DNA of 64,000 bases from PALSA-693 sp963780345 (lineage in GTDB: Bacteria; Actinomycetota; Acidimicrobiia; Acidimicrobiales; Palsa-688), in contig CAWABU010000006.1 of the NCBI GenBank assembly GCA_963780345.1, positions 1,203,597 to 1,267,596 on the forward strand. The letters are read 5' to 3'. Below are positions 29,201 to 38,534 of the stretch, piece by piece (the stretch's first letter is position 1; each line of letters starts with the position of its first letter). The translations under genes and the position numbers were made by a program. The notes beneath the pieces were generated by a model, which was not told the DNA's origin, did no database searches, and worked only from the letters and a program-made list of their open reading frames with translations.

Positions 29201-29810
29201 CCCACACCAACCGCCTGGTTTCCGGAAAGGCGGCCCCGGCTCGCGACGTCCGGGTTCGCAAAGTCTTCGAAACCGGCGTGATTGGGCGGGTGAGCGGCCA
29301 ATACTCCCACGAGCGTCCCGTTGATGGTCGTACCGGGGCTGCCGGCGGCAAGATCTGAGATCGCGGCAGCCACGCCGCAAGGGATTCTGGCCCGTTCGAG
29401 CCCGGTCCGAGGTCGTACGTCTCGACCGATCGACATGCGCCACTGGGGGGGATGGCCGGACCCGATCGGCCGATCGCATCCTGAGCAACCGGTCAACCCA
29501 GCCTCCGGCCACCTGCTGCGGGTCCGTCTGGTCTAGATCGCCGCGCAGCCGGGGCCTGGTGGGCATCCGGGTCGCCGTCGCCACCCTGATTTTCGGTTCG
29601 GGTCATGCCGGCCAGCGTGACGGAGTCAGCCTGGCAGAACATCGGCCACCTGGCACATATGTCGCTTTCAACGGCGCCCCGGACCGCCTGCCGTTCCGGC
29701 TTGGGCCGCCCCATCGCAGGTGCCGTCCCCGGGACTCGCCCGACGACGGCGCTTAACGTTTCGGCCAGGTGGCTGATGTTCCCCCGTTGGGCCGAGCGCA
29801 TGCTGGCGCC
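29201..29810. other. Gene-free stretch
   Basis: About 600 bases between the divergent regulator and SnoaL genes. The frames present have no family features and run antisense to each other. It is long enough to hold both promoters, but I could not pick out convincing -35/-10 pairs. Confidence 0.5.
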
Positions 29811-30257
29811 ATGACATCCACGACTGATACCAGTACTGATCTCGTTGACTTCGCCCGCCGGTGGTGGGCCGCCTTCGAGCGAATCGACGTCGAGACTCTG
29901 CTGTCGCTGGCTGCCGACGACATCGTCCTCCGTGCCAGCGGTCGCAGCCGCTGGGCCGGCGAATATCACGGCAAGGAACCGCTACTCGAATGGTGGGGCG
30001 GGCTCACAGCCGCCTATCCCGACCAGCAATACCAACTTGACGACACCCTCGTCGGGAGCGAGCACGTCGCCTATCTCGTCCGGCTCACCATCGAGCGTGA
30101 CGGGCGCCGGGTTCAGGACAACAGCACCTGGATCCTCCGCGTGCGCAACGGGCTTGTCATCGAGCACGGGCTTCGCGACGGCGACCAGTACGCCATGGAC
30201 GAGTTCTTCGCCAACTTCGACAACGTCGACTCGACGTCCGCTACTGCCGCCTCGTAG
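29811..30257 (+). CDS. SnoaL-like polyketide-cyclase/isomerase-fold protein
   Basis: A 148-residue NTF2-fold protein from ATG 29811. LVDFARRWWAAFERIDVETL is the first helix, AADDIVLRASGRSRWAGEYH the strand region, and WILRVRNGLVIEHGLRDGDQ the last strands. Length and layout match SnoaL-like proteins that isomerise or bind small hydrophobic molecules. It lies before the HypX-like gene, with a 232-base gap, and could share its transcript. The specific role is unknown. Confidence 0.82.
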   Translation: MTSTTDTSTDLVDFARRWWAAFERIDVETLLSLAADDIVLRASGRSRWAGEYHGKEPLLEWWGGLTAAYPDQQYQLDDTLVGSEHVAYLVRLTIERDGRRVQDNSTWILRVRNGLVIEHGLRDGDQYAMDEFFANFDNVDSTSATAAS

Positions 30258-30489
30258 CCAGCGTGACCCGCCACGTCTACTCCGGCGCCGACCAAGAAGG
30301 CGTGGTCGACGCCGCCAACAGCGACGTTCTCGGGTGGCTGGCCGATGGCGACGCCGGCGTGGGACCCAACGCGAGTGCTGACTGCCGAACTGAGGTAACC
30401 CGACGATCAAACCTCTCCCACAGCAGGCAAGAAGGAAACGCCGCCTCCAAGAACCCAACAGACAGTAACAAGCGAGAAAGGACTTCACC

Positions 30490-32244
30490 GTGTCAGGAAC
30501 ACGAGGCGGGCCCGAAACCCGAACGATGCGGGTGTTGCTCATGGCCAGCGGGATCAACAGTCTTACCCAGCGCATCCTGGTGGACCTGAAAGACACCGGC
30601 TACGACGTAACCGTTAAGGCGGTAGCCGACCAGGAGCAGATGCAGGCCGCCTTCGACCAGGCCAGGCCGGACCTCGTGGTCGCTCCCTACCTGAAACGGG
30701 CCATACCTGAGTCGGTGTGGTCGGCGCGACCGTGCCTAGTTGTACACCCGGGCATCCGGGGCGATCGGGGGCCGTCTTCGCTGGACTGGGCCATCCACGA
30801 CGGCGAGGACCGTTGGGGTGTGACGGTTCTGCAGGCCAACGCCGAGTTCGACGCCGGCGACATCTGGACTGACCGGGAGTTCGCGATGCGACCGGCCAGC
30901 AAGAGTGCGCTTTATCGTCACGAGGTCGCGGACGCCGCCAGCGAGGCGGTTCACGACGCCCTGTTGCGCTACCGGACCGGTACCTTTACCCCTTCCCCGT
31001 TGGACTATGGCTGCCCCGATATCCTCGGTCGGGCTCGACCGGCTATGAAGCAGTCTGACCGGACGGTGGATTGGTCGGCTCCCACGGCCGAGATCATGCG
31101 CCACCTGCGCTGCTCGGACAGCAGCCCCGGAGTGTCCGACGTCTTCGCCGGCGGGCAGTACTACCTCTTCGGTGCTCACGAGGACGACTTCCTGAACGGC
31201 CCGCCCGGGACCGTCCTGGCCCAACGACACGGCGCTATCTGCCGAGCCACCGGCGACGGCGCCATCTGGATCGAACGACTAAGGACGGCGGAGCCTGGCA
31301 GCTTGAAACTTCCGGCTGCTGACGCCCTGCGAGGGCATCTTGGTCACTTGCCCAAACTGGACATGTCTCCTGACCAGGCGGCCGAGGGCCGCACCTTCCG
31401 GGAGATCACCTACCAGGAGCACCACCAGATCGGCTACCTCCACTTCGAGTTCTACAACGGAGCCATGAGCACCAGCCAATGCCGCCGCCTGCAGCACGCC
31501 TACCAGTGGGCCCGCCGCCGGCCCACCAAAGCCATAGTGTTGATGGGCGGGCACGACCTGTGGTCCAACGGCATCGACCTGACCGCCATTGAGGCCGCCG
31601 CCGACCCTGTTCTGGAATCGTGGCGCAACATCAACGCCATCGACGACCTCGTCCGCGACATCATCACCACCGAATCCCAGCTGACCTGCGCGGCCATGGC
31701 CGGCAACGCCGGCGCCGGCGGCGCCATCTTGGCCCTGGCCGCCGATGTGGTCTGCGCCCGCGACGGGGTGGTCCTGAATCCCCACTACCAGACCATGCAC
31801 CTGTTCGGCTCCGAATACTGGACCTACCTGCTCCCCCGGCGAGTCGGCGCCCGGCAGGCCCGGGAGCTCACCGACCGATGCCAGCCCATCAGCGCCAACA
31901 CGGCCAGAAGCATCGGCCTGATCGACACAACCTTCCCCGGGCCCGTACCCGTCTTTCACGGCGCCGTACGCCAACACCTCGAAACCCTCACCGGCGGCGA
32001 TGACCTCGAGCGCCGGCTCCGAGACAAGCACCAGCAACGGCTCCGCCACGAATCGATCAAACCGTTACGGGCCTACCGCGACGAGGAGCTGGCGCAAATG
32101 CGCCACGACTTCGCCCACTCGGATTATCACCGAGCACGCCGCCGCTTCTTGCACGTCGCGCCGTCACCGGCCACGTTGGGGGCGGCTGCCAGCGGGCGTC
32201 GCTCGCAACTTGTTAGCCAGGTAGCCGGCGTTCCGTCGGGATAA
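30490..32244 (+). CDS. hypX: HypX/HoxX-like hydrogenase maturation protein (CO synthesis)
   Basis: An intact 584-residue two-domain protein starting at GTG 30490, behind GAAAGGA. The N-terminal part is a formyl-transferase-like domain: LLMASGINSLTQRILVDL, LVVAPYLKRAIPESVW, CLVVHPGIRGDRGPSSLDWA, VTVLQANAEFDAGDIW. The C-terminal part is an enoyl-CoA-hydratase-like domain: YLHFEFYNGAMSTSQCRRL, IVLMGGHDLWSNGIDLT, SWRNINAIDDL, GNAGAGGAILALAADVV, and FGSEYWTYLLPRRVGAR with the Tyr/Glu active-site region. Known HypX makes the CO ligand of [NiFe]-hydrogenases from N10-formyl-tetrahydrofolate through formyl-CoA under aerobic conditions. No hydrogenase or other hyp genes are in this window, so it is an orphan here. 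Confidence 0.9.
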   Translation: MSGTRGGPETRTMRVLLMASGINSLTQRILVDLKDTGYDVTVKAVADQEQMQAAFDQARPDLVVAPYLKRAIPESVWSARPCLVVHPGIRGDRGPSSLDWAIHDGEDRWGVTVLQANAEFDAGDIWTDREFAMRPASKSALYRHEVADAASEAVHDALLRYRTGTFTPSPLDYGCPDILGRARPAMKQSDRTVDWSAPTAEIMRHLRCSDSSPGVSDVFAGGQYYLFGAHEDDFLNGPPGTVLAQRHGAICRATGDGAIWIERLRTAEPGSLKLPAADALRGHLGHLPKLDMSPDQAAEGRTFREITYQEHHQIGYLHFEFYNGAMSTSQCRRLQHAYQWARRRPTKAIVLMGGHDLWSNGIDLTAIEAAADPVLESWRNINAIDDLVRDIITTESQLTCAAMAGNAGAGGAILALAADVVCARDGVVLNPHYQTMHLFGSEYWTYLLPRRVGARQARELTDRCQPISANTARSIGLIDTTFPGPVPVFHGAVRQHLETLTGGDDLERRLRDKHQQRLRHESIKPLRAYRDEELAQMRHDFAHSDYHRARRRFLHVAPSPATLGAAASGRRSQLVSQVAGVPSG

Positions 32245-32258
32245 CCGGCCCGTCCGTG

Positions 32259-32645
32259 ATGGCACCCCTTGCGAGCAGTCAGAGGCTGTGGCCGTGGTTC
32301 GCCGGCTGGGTTGTGGTGGGATCCGCCTGGTTGTTGGCCGGGGTCGCCGTCTTGTCGGTCGGGCTGTTTGTGGTGCCCGCCGCGGTGGCCGGGACCGTCC
32401 TGCTGGCGCGAAAGGGACCGCCCGGAAGCAGTCGATTCGGGGTTGTCACCGGGCTCGGTCTCACCCCGCTATATGTCGCCTATCTCGACCGAGAGGGCCC
32501 AGGCAACGTCTGCTCCGAGATCGCCCATGGGGGCCACAGCTGCCTTCAGGCGTGGGATCCGTGGCCCTGGGCGGCTGGGGCGGGCTCGTGGGCGGGCACC
32601 GCCCTTGTGGGCTTGCAAGTTCTTCCGGGGGCCCACACAGCCTGA
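32259..32645 (+). CDS. Small integral membrane protein
   Basis: A 128-residue frame from ATG 32259. It has two N-terminal hydrophobic helices (WFAGWVVVGSAWLLAGVAVL and LFVVPAAVAGTVLLA), a short loop (RKGPPGSSRFG), a third weaker segment (GVVTGLGLTPLYVAYL) and a fourth (AAGAGSWAGTALVGLQVLP). CSEIAHGGHSCLQ offers two Cys on one side of the membrane. It starts 14 bases after the hypX stop, so it may be in that transcript. I do not recognise a family. Confidence 0.55.
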   Translation: MAPLASSQRLWPWFAGWVVVGSAWLLAGVAVLSVGLFVVPAAVAGTVLLARKGPPGSSRFGVVTGLGLTPLYVAYLDREGPGNVCSEIAHGGHSCLQAWDPWPWAAGAGSWAGTALVGLQVLPGAHTA

Positions 32646-32744
32646 CGATCGTCGAGCCAGGTCGCGGTGGAACGGTTGATCGGGCGACCGTGGCTCCGGA
32701 TTTGTCGAGTGACCACAAACAACAAACAACAAGGAGGACCCAGA

Positions 32745-33174
32745 ATGTCCGTTACCTCAATCGCCGTGGCACCTCTGCCTGATCATCGGCTGCAGTTGTT
32801 CGCTTCGTTGGATGGCCAACTGTGGAGCACCTGGAAACTGAGTGGCACCGACGCCAACTCGAACTGGACGGATTAGTCAAAGTTCCAACCGAACAACGAT
32901 GAGGATTTTGTCAGCTTCGAGTTGGGGCGAGCAGCCCCGCTTCCTGACGAGGCGCTGCCAACTGTTCGTTCGGGCCGGGGTGCCCAACGAGATCAATGTC
33001 CTTGGCGGTCCAGTCGTGGCCACCACGTGGAAACTGGGCCCTGACGCTGATGCCACCTGGGCCCCCTGGGACCCACTTTACGCCGGCTCGTTCGGTCCGC
33101 CAGGTTCGCCGACAACAGGCATCGTGGCGCTAGACGTAACGGCCCTAAGCGACCTTCGACTGCAAGTCCTGTAG
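32745..33174 (+). pseudogene. PLL/tectonin-like beta-propeller lectin remnant
   Basis: ATG 32745 follows a strong AAGGAGGA (32731-32738). The frame reads VTSIAVAPLPDHRLQLFASL, then DGQLWSTWKLSGTDANSNWT and D, and hits TAG at 32874. The repeat logic (NSNWTDW-SKFQP) predicts Trp there, so TGG has become TAG. SKFQPNN follows in frame. A second repeat appears in another frame as QLFVRAGVPNEINVLGG and TTWKLGPDADATWAPWDPLY. This is the pattern of sugar-binding beta-propeller proteins with about 45-residue W-rich blades. Only two blades remain, so the gene is truncated. An intact protein would bind fucose-like glycans. Confidence 0.6.
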
Positions 33175-33492
33175 GCGAGCTCGACCCGGTATCTGACGTC
33201 GATGTTGCCCGGCGGCCGAACGTCACGCCACATGCCGACTTTGCCCCGGTGATGGCAAGCGCGGACACGGTACATGTCGGGGTCTCGTTCGAGTCTGGGC
33301 TGTGGCCGGGTGACGTTCGTGCACCGCTCACACGGCACTGGGATCTCGATTACGGCGTCACGGAGGCGCAGGTAACGGCCGGCCCAGCCGTCCTCGAGCT
33401 ACCAGCCCGAGTCGCCAATATCGCAGTCGATCCCCGCATGGAAGAGCCCAGCGACGTTGCGCAGCCGAAGTCGCGGCGGGCCGCTGTCTCGC
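33175..33492. other. Intergenic, nothing firm
   Basis: About 320 bases. A plus-strand frame from 33249 (MASADTVHVGVSFESG) runs into the antisense of the regulator and has no family resemblance. It may be more of the decayed lectin locus. Confidence 0.4.
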
Positions 33493-36400
33493 TCAGGGTG
33501 ATTCGGGGGCGCCCAGGTTCTCCAGGGCGGCGAAGAGGTAGCTGACGATCTGATCGCGTTCGAGCTGCGCCCCTCGCCGCATCCATGCTGCCGATTCGGG
33601 CAGGTGCGCAAGGCGGACAAGCGCCTGTCGGCGCCGTTCGGGGGGTATGCCGTGACGGATTCCTCGCGCCTCGAGGTAGCCGAGCACCACGGCCGCCGGT
33701 TCGGCCCGGTCCCAGTTGAGCAGCTCAAACGCGGCCAGCTCCGCCGCCATCCAGAATGACCAGGCCCGCATGGTCCATAGCTCAGCGAGGGCGTCGCGCA
33801 ACTCTGGCCCGGCCCCGGTCTGCTTGGCTTCGATTGCGATGTTCGCCAGCGACCATCGGGTTTCGCTGGTGGTGTACCGCTCCCCCATCCGCTGCCCGAG
33901 GGCCAGAGCGCGAGTGAAATGCTGGCGCGCCTCATCGATGCGCCATTGCTCCTTATCGAGGCGCCATCGACGCCAGGCCACGTGACCGGCCGCCCAGTCG
34001 GCATCGTGCTCGATGCTCACGCTGCGCAGGACCGCGGCGAGGTGGCGGCCTCGGCTGAGATATTGGTCCGGTTACTCGGTGGCGTCATGGCGGCGTGGGC
34101 GGCCATCGTCAACACCGCTTTCCCGGCGGCGTAGGGCTCGCGCCGGGCGTCGGCGGCGCGGTCGAGGCGGGCTTCGGCTTCCTGACCTTCGCTGACCCGG
34201 GCCGAGTAGTAGTGGCCGAACGTGGTCGCATACCAGCAGACCCAGTCGTCGGTCCCGCCATGTGAGGCCAGCTGGAGACCCTGAGCGGCCACGGCGATGC
34301 CGTCATCATGGGCGCCCCGCTGCACCGTGAAGAAGGCGGCGACGCCATAGGAGAGAGTGTCTCCGATGCCCGCCCGGATGAGCTGTTCGGCCCAATCTCC
34401 CAGCTCGTGGCGAGCGTCCATCCAGCTGAAGAAGAGCAGCGCCCTCAAGAAGATGCGGGCCTTCACGACATCTTCCTGGTCGACCGCATAGCGGAAGGCG
34501 GACCGAAGGTTGTCCCACTCGGCGGTGAAAATGGCGACGCCGCCGGCGTGGTCGTCGCCTTCGTAACGTCGCCGCCCCGTTTCGGCGAGGGCGGCGTAGT
34601 AGGTGAGGTGCCGGTGGCGTGTCTCCCCCAGGCGGCCCTTGGCCCCAAGCTGCTGTTCGGCGAACTGTCGTAGCGTCTCGAGCAGCCGGTAGCGCGTTCG
34701 CCGGTGGACCCGATCGACGTCGACCATCGACTTGTCGACCAGGGAGCCGAGGATCTCCTCGGCCGTGACCGTCGAGGAGATCCCGCTCACCGCCTCCGCC
34801 GCCGCGGCGTCGAAACCGCCAACGCAGACCCCGAGGCAGTCGAACACTTGTCGTTCGTCGTCGGTCAAAAGGTCGTACGACCATTGCACCGTGGCCTTCA
34901 AGGTCTGCTGGCGTCCGATGGCGTTGCGGGGACCGTGGCGCAACAACTCGAACCGATCATTGACGCGTTCGGCGATGTCCGCCAAGGCCATCACCCGCAG
35001 GCGCGCCGCCGCCAGCTCGATGGCCAGCGGGATGCCATCGAGCGAGCCGCAGATCGCTTGAACGAGAGGGACTCGGTCGGTTGCGTCGGTGACTTCGGGT
35101 TCGGCCGCCCGAGCCCGGTCCATGAACAATTCGGCCGCCTCGCCGGGTTCGAGCGGCGAGAGGCGCTGCAGATGTTCGCCGGCCACATTGACAGCTTCGC
35201 GACTGGTCGTCATGACGGTCACCGACGGGCACCAGGTCGTGATGGCGCCTGACAAGTCGGCCACCGGGGCGAGGACATGCTCGCAGTTGTCGAGGACCAG
35301 CAGGAAGCGACGCCCTTGTAGCCAGTCGATGATGGCATCCTGCAGCGGCATCTGGCCGTGGACTCGCACGCCCAGCTGACCGGCGACGGCATGAAGCATC
35401 GACGCCTCGTCGGCCGACGCCAGCTCACAGAAACAGATCCCGTCCGGAAAGTCGGACGCGACGAGACGGGCCGCCTCCAGTGCGGTTCGGGTCTTCCCCA
35501 CCCCGCCGACCCCGGTCACCGTCACCAGAGGGCAACTCGTAAGCGCAGCAGCCAGGCGTTTCAGGTCCGTCGAGCGGCCCACGAACTGCGTGGCATACGA
35601 GGGCAGCGGCGACCCGCCTAGTCCGTGAGCACCCCGGTCGGTCGGCGCGCCGAACCGGCCGGTCGGGGTCGCGTCGGGGCCGGCCGGCGGCTCGGCGAAG
35701 ACAGCCGGCTCCCGGGGTCGCCAGTCGAGGGTCGCGTCGTGGGCCAGGATCGCCGACTCCAGAGCGCGCAAGGCCTTGCCCGGCTCCACGCCGACCTCGT
35801 CGCCCAAGGCCACCCGCACTCGCTGGTAGGCCCGCAACGCGTCGGTCTGTCGTCCCGACCGGTACAAGGCCAGCATCAACTGACCCCACAAACGCTCCCG
35901 ATACGGGTAGACGCCAGCCAGGCTCTCCAGCTCACCCGAGAGCCCGTGGTGGAGACCGAGACGAAGTTCGGCTTCGACCCGTTCCTCCGTAGCGACGATG
36001 AACAGTTCGTCCAGCCGCGACGCCTCGCCCCGCAGATAAGACTCGCCACCAAGCTCGCCGAACGGCCGACCATGCCACAGCTTCGTCGCCTCCCGCAGCC
36101 GGTCGACAGCTACCTGCTCGTCGCCCGCCTCGAGGATTCGGCGCCCCTCGTCGACCAACCGGGCGGCCCGGCCGGCGTCGACAAGATCTCCCGCCGTCCG
36201 AAGGACATACCCCGGCCGGGCCGTGACCAAGGCCGGCTCGGGGACACGGGCGCCCCGATCCCCGTCGATCAGCCGGCGCAGATTCTTCACGTACGTCTGC
36301 AAAGTCGCTTTCGCGCTCGGCGGGGGGTCCCCCCGCCAGATGTCATCGACCAACTGATCGACCGACACGACATCGCCGGCGTGAACAAGAAGGTCGGCCA

Positions 36401-36500
36401 GCACGGCGGCCTCTCGGGTAGTGCCCAGATGATGCACCCGGCCGTCGGCCGCAATGACCGTGACGGGACCGAGAACCCGGAACGCGACCACGCCCCCCAC
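33493..36500 (-). CDS. SARP/BTAD-STAND-TPR transcriptional regulator (frameshift near C-terminus)
   Basis: An AfsR-like regulator of about 1000 residues. GTG 36500 opens VAFRVLGPVTVIAADGRVHH, the OmpR-type winged helix, with LVDDIWRGDPPPSAKATLQT and YVKNLRRLI as its DNA-recognition part. The bacterial transcriptional activation domain follows (ESYLRGEASRLDELFIVATE, ERLWGQLMLALYRSGRQTDA). The ATPase has PLVTVTGVGGVGKTRTALEA (Walker A) and RFLLVLDNCEHVL (Walker B). A TPR region then runs to 34017. The likely C-terminus (SIEHDADWAAGHVAWRRWRL to GAPESP) lies one frame over at 33493-34020, so a shift near 34040 probably splits one gene. It faces the peptide gene at 37501. Confidence 0.88.
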
Positions 36501-36720
36501 CCTGCCACGCCCGGCGCTCCCTCACACACCCTGCCTGACCGAACCGCCACGCTCCACCCCGCCCCAACCCCTCCGTGACCCACCGGGGACAGCGGCCCAT
36601 CCTGGCGGTGAACTGCCCGAAGCGAAGCAAAGGACACCACATGAGCCCGATGAGTGGCGATCTCTCTGCGTGCCAGTGACCAAAGGGCGTGGGTCGCCAG
36701 GAGTTGGCCAAACAGCACGA

Positions 36721-36860
36721 TCATCCTTCGATGGGGACCAGTTCGCCGGCATGAACAACAAGGTCGGCGAGCACAAGCGCCTCTCGTGTCTCCCCCGGGT
36801 GGCATTCCCGCCCGTCGGCCGAGACGATCGTGACCGGACCGAGAAACCCGCACCTCGACC
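36721..36860 (-). pseudogene. Duplicated N-terminal fragment of a BTAD regulator
   Basis: The minus strand gives GFLGPVTIVSADGRECHPGE, then TREALVLADLVVHAGELVPI, E, G and a stop at 36721. Compare the intact neighbour: VLGPVTVIAADGRVHHLGTT, then REAAVLADLLVHAGDVVSVD. About 43 residues of the winged-helix start are kept with the same orientation, just upstream of that gene. This is the remains of a tandem regulator duplication. Apart from this fragment, 36501-37425 holds no recognisable gene. Confidence 0.75.
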
Positions 36861-37425
36861 ACGACCCCAGCTTGCCACGGGCCACGCCGCCCACGCACGC
36901 CCCTGGGTCGCCTGGCCCCTAACGGACCTCCAGCCCAGCCCCAGAATTCCTCCAGGACGCGCCGTCATACTGCCGCTCATCGGCTGCGTTGCACAACCGA
37001 CGCGAAGCAAGGAGATGTCATAAATGGGCTCATGTGCGGCGAGGATTTCGATGGTTTTGGCCCGCGGCAAACAGCCACGATCGCCTGGCGATGGTTTCTT
37101 GACAGACGGCATCGTGTCAGCAAGCTGTGACACGAGGTCACCGTCGCCAGTAGCCCTTCTCTAAGCCGTTGCCAGCTCGAAGCGTGCTCGGCATTCCCGA
37201 TCGTCTCACCTCGAGGCTGCGCAGGCCCACCTGCGTCACGCCACCCGGCTAACTACGAGCTCCGTCAAGATCCGGTCATCCTCTGATGCGGATTCCGCCC
37301 ATGAGAACACCAACCAGCCACGGTCGGCCCAATGACCTCTCCGTCGCGCAAGCGACCCGCCAGAAGCACGTTGCGGCCCAGGCAATCGCCTTGCGAGACA
37401 GGTTGTCGTGTTTGCGTGCCACCCC

Positions 37426-37443
37426 TGTCATATGTCATGTCAT
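37426..37443 (+). promoter_or_regulatory. Triple TGTCAT repeat before the peptide gene
   Basis: TGTCAT occurs at 37426-37431, 37433-37438 and 37438-37443, ending in the palindrome GTCATGAC. It lies 58-75 bases before GTG 37501 and 17 bases after TTGTCG (37403-37408). Clustered short direct repeats before a gene facing a SARP-type regulator are what one expects of a SARP binding site, though the spacing (7 and 5) is not the classical 11. The same repeat is not seen before the paralogue at 44001. Confidence 0.3.
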
Positions 37444-37500
37444 GACCGATCCTCTCCGGATGCCGGCGCGAGATGAGGCCCGGCCTGAAAGGAAATCATC

Positions 37501-37890
37501 GTGTCCTACAGCCTTCGCACTCGATCCGCCATTGTCCTCGTCGCTGCTGTGGCCGTTGGAACCCTCGGAGTCGGCGCCTGCGGGTCCTCGGGCAGCACCT
37601 CGACTCACGCCTCAGCCCAGACCCAATCGGCGATTCCGCATCTGAACCCTATAGGCGTGGTGCCCAGCTGCCTCGCCAATTACTGCGCCGGCCTCCCGGA
37701 CGCAGTAGGTGAGCGCGGCGGGCCATCACCGTCCTCGGGCAACACCTCGACTGCCGCCGCCTCAACTCAGACCAAACCGGCGATTCCGCACCTGACCCCT
37801 ATAGGCGTGGTGCCCAGCTGCCTCGCCAATTACTGCGCCGGCCTTCCGGACTTAGTGGCTGAGCGCGGCGGGCCATCACCTCGCCGCTAG
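37501..37890 (+). CDS. Secreted lipoprotein-like repeat peptide, two units
   Basis: A 129-residue protein from GTG 37501 behind GAAAGGAAA (37487-37495). Residues 1-27 are an export signal (RTRSAIVLVAAVAVGTLGVG, then AC-GSSGS); GVGAC resembles a lipobox. Two near-identical blocks follow, each AIPHLxPIGVVPSCLANYCA, then GLPDxVxERGGPSP, preceded by Ser/Thr/Gln-rich spacers. Each block has two Cys four residues apart (CLANYC), which could bind metal or form a disulphide. I know no family with this sequence. A one-block paralogue with the same start region lies at 44001, and both face BTAD-STAND regulators. An extracellular signal, a small effector or a peptide precursor are all possible. Confidence 0.75.
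   Translation: MSYSLRTRSAIVLVAAVAVGTLGVGACGSSGSTSTHASAQTQSAIPHLNPIGVVPSCLANYCAGLPDAVGERGGPSPSSGNTSTAAASTQTKPAIPHLTPIGVVPSCLANYCAGLPDLVAERGGPSPRR
37584..37880 (+). repeat. Tandem repeat inside the peptide gene (147 + 150 bp)
   Basis: Unit 1 (37584-37730) and unit 2 (37731-37880) begin GTCCTCGGGC and end GGCCATCACC. They are nearly identical apart from a three-base insertion and scattered substitutions in the spacer. The central 60 bases, coding for IGVVPSCLANYCAGLP, are almost unchanged. This is a recent in-frame duplication of one module. Confidence 0.9.
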
Positions 37891-38243
37891 CGCCCAAAGG
37901 CGCTTCGCCAGGCCATAGTGGCCTCCGACTGTCGCTCACGTCCACCCCAATCAGGGCAGAAGGGCGGCGGAGTCATAACCGAAACTTGAAGATCGACCGA
38001 TGGGGGGGACTGTAACCTGACGCACTCGATTCATTGGTCAGGAGGCTACGCCGCGCCCCCGGCGAGAAAGGAACGCCAAGGTTCGGAGTAGTAGCTGATG
38101 AACAGACCGGCGCGGAGATGACCTTGAAGCTGGATGAGATCGTGCGCGAGGGGACCCGGCGGATGCTGGCGGCGGCGCTTGAAGCCTAGGTGGACGCCTG
38201 AGCATCCCCCCGTTTCGTGGTGGCATCGCGTAAAGGAGTAGCG

Positions 38244-38534
38244 ATGTCAGAGACACGACGAAGGTTCGATCCGGACTTCAAGGAAGGTGCGGTCCGGATC
38301 GTCAGGGAGACAGGCAAACCGATCGCCCAGGTGGCTCGGGATCTGGGGATCCACGAGGGCACGCTGGGCAACTGGCTGGCCAAGGACCGTGCCCAGAACG
38401 GGTCTGCCGGCGAGTTGTCCGCGGACGAGCGGGCCCGTCTGCGGGAACTCGAGCGGGAGAACGCCGAGTTGCGGATGGAGCGTGATGTGTTAAAGCGATC
38501 CGTGGTCCTGTGGGTCAAGGAAGCGACGCGATGA
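38244..38534 (+). CDS. IS3 transposase OrfA (copy 1)
   Basis: A 96-residue helix-turn-helix protein from ATG 38244 behind AAAGGAG (38232-38238). RRFDPDFKEGAVRIVRETGK, then IAQVARDLGIHEGTLGNWLA is the DNA-binding part. ARLRELERENAELRMERDVL is the leucine-zipper coiled coil. It ends in ATGA, shared with OrfB, which is in the -1 frame. No A-rich slippery heptamer is obvious, so reinitiation at the overlapping ATG may produce OrfB. Confidence 0.95.
   Translation: MSETRRRFDPDFKEGAVRIVRETGKPIAQVARDLGIHEGTLGNWLAKDRAQNGSAGELSADERARLRELERENAELRMERDVLKRSVVLWVKEATR

Noticed and set aside
35625..36578. Plus-strand open frame (317 residues)
   Set aside because: It lies antisense to the BTAD and winged-helix domains of the regulator and has no motifs.
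37584..37880. Tandem repeat considered as a CRISPR array
   Set aside because: There are only two units, in frame with a coding sequence and without unique spacers; no cas genes are present.
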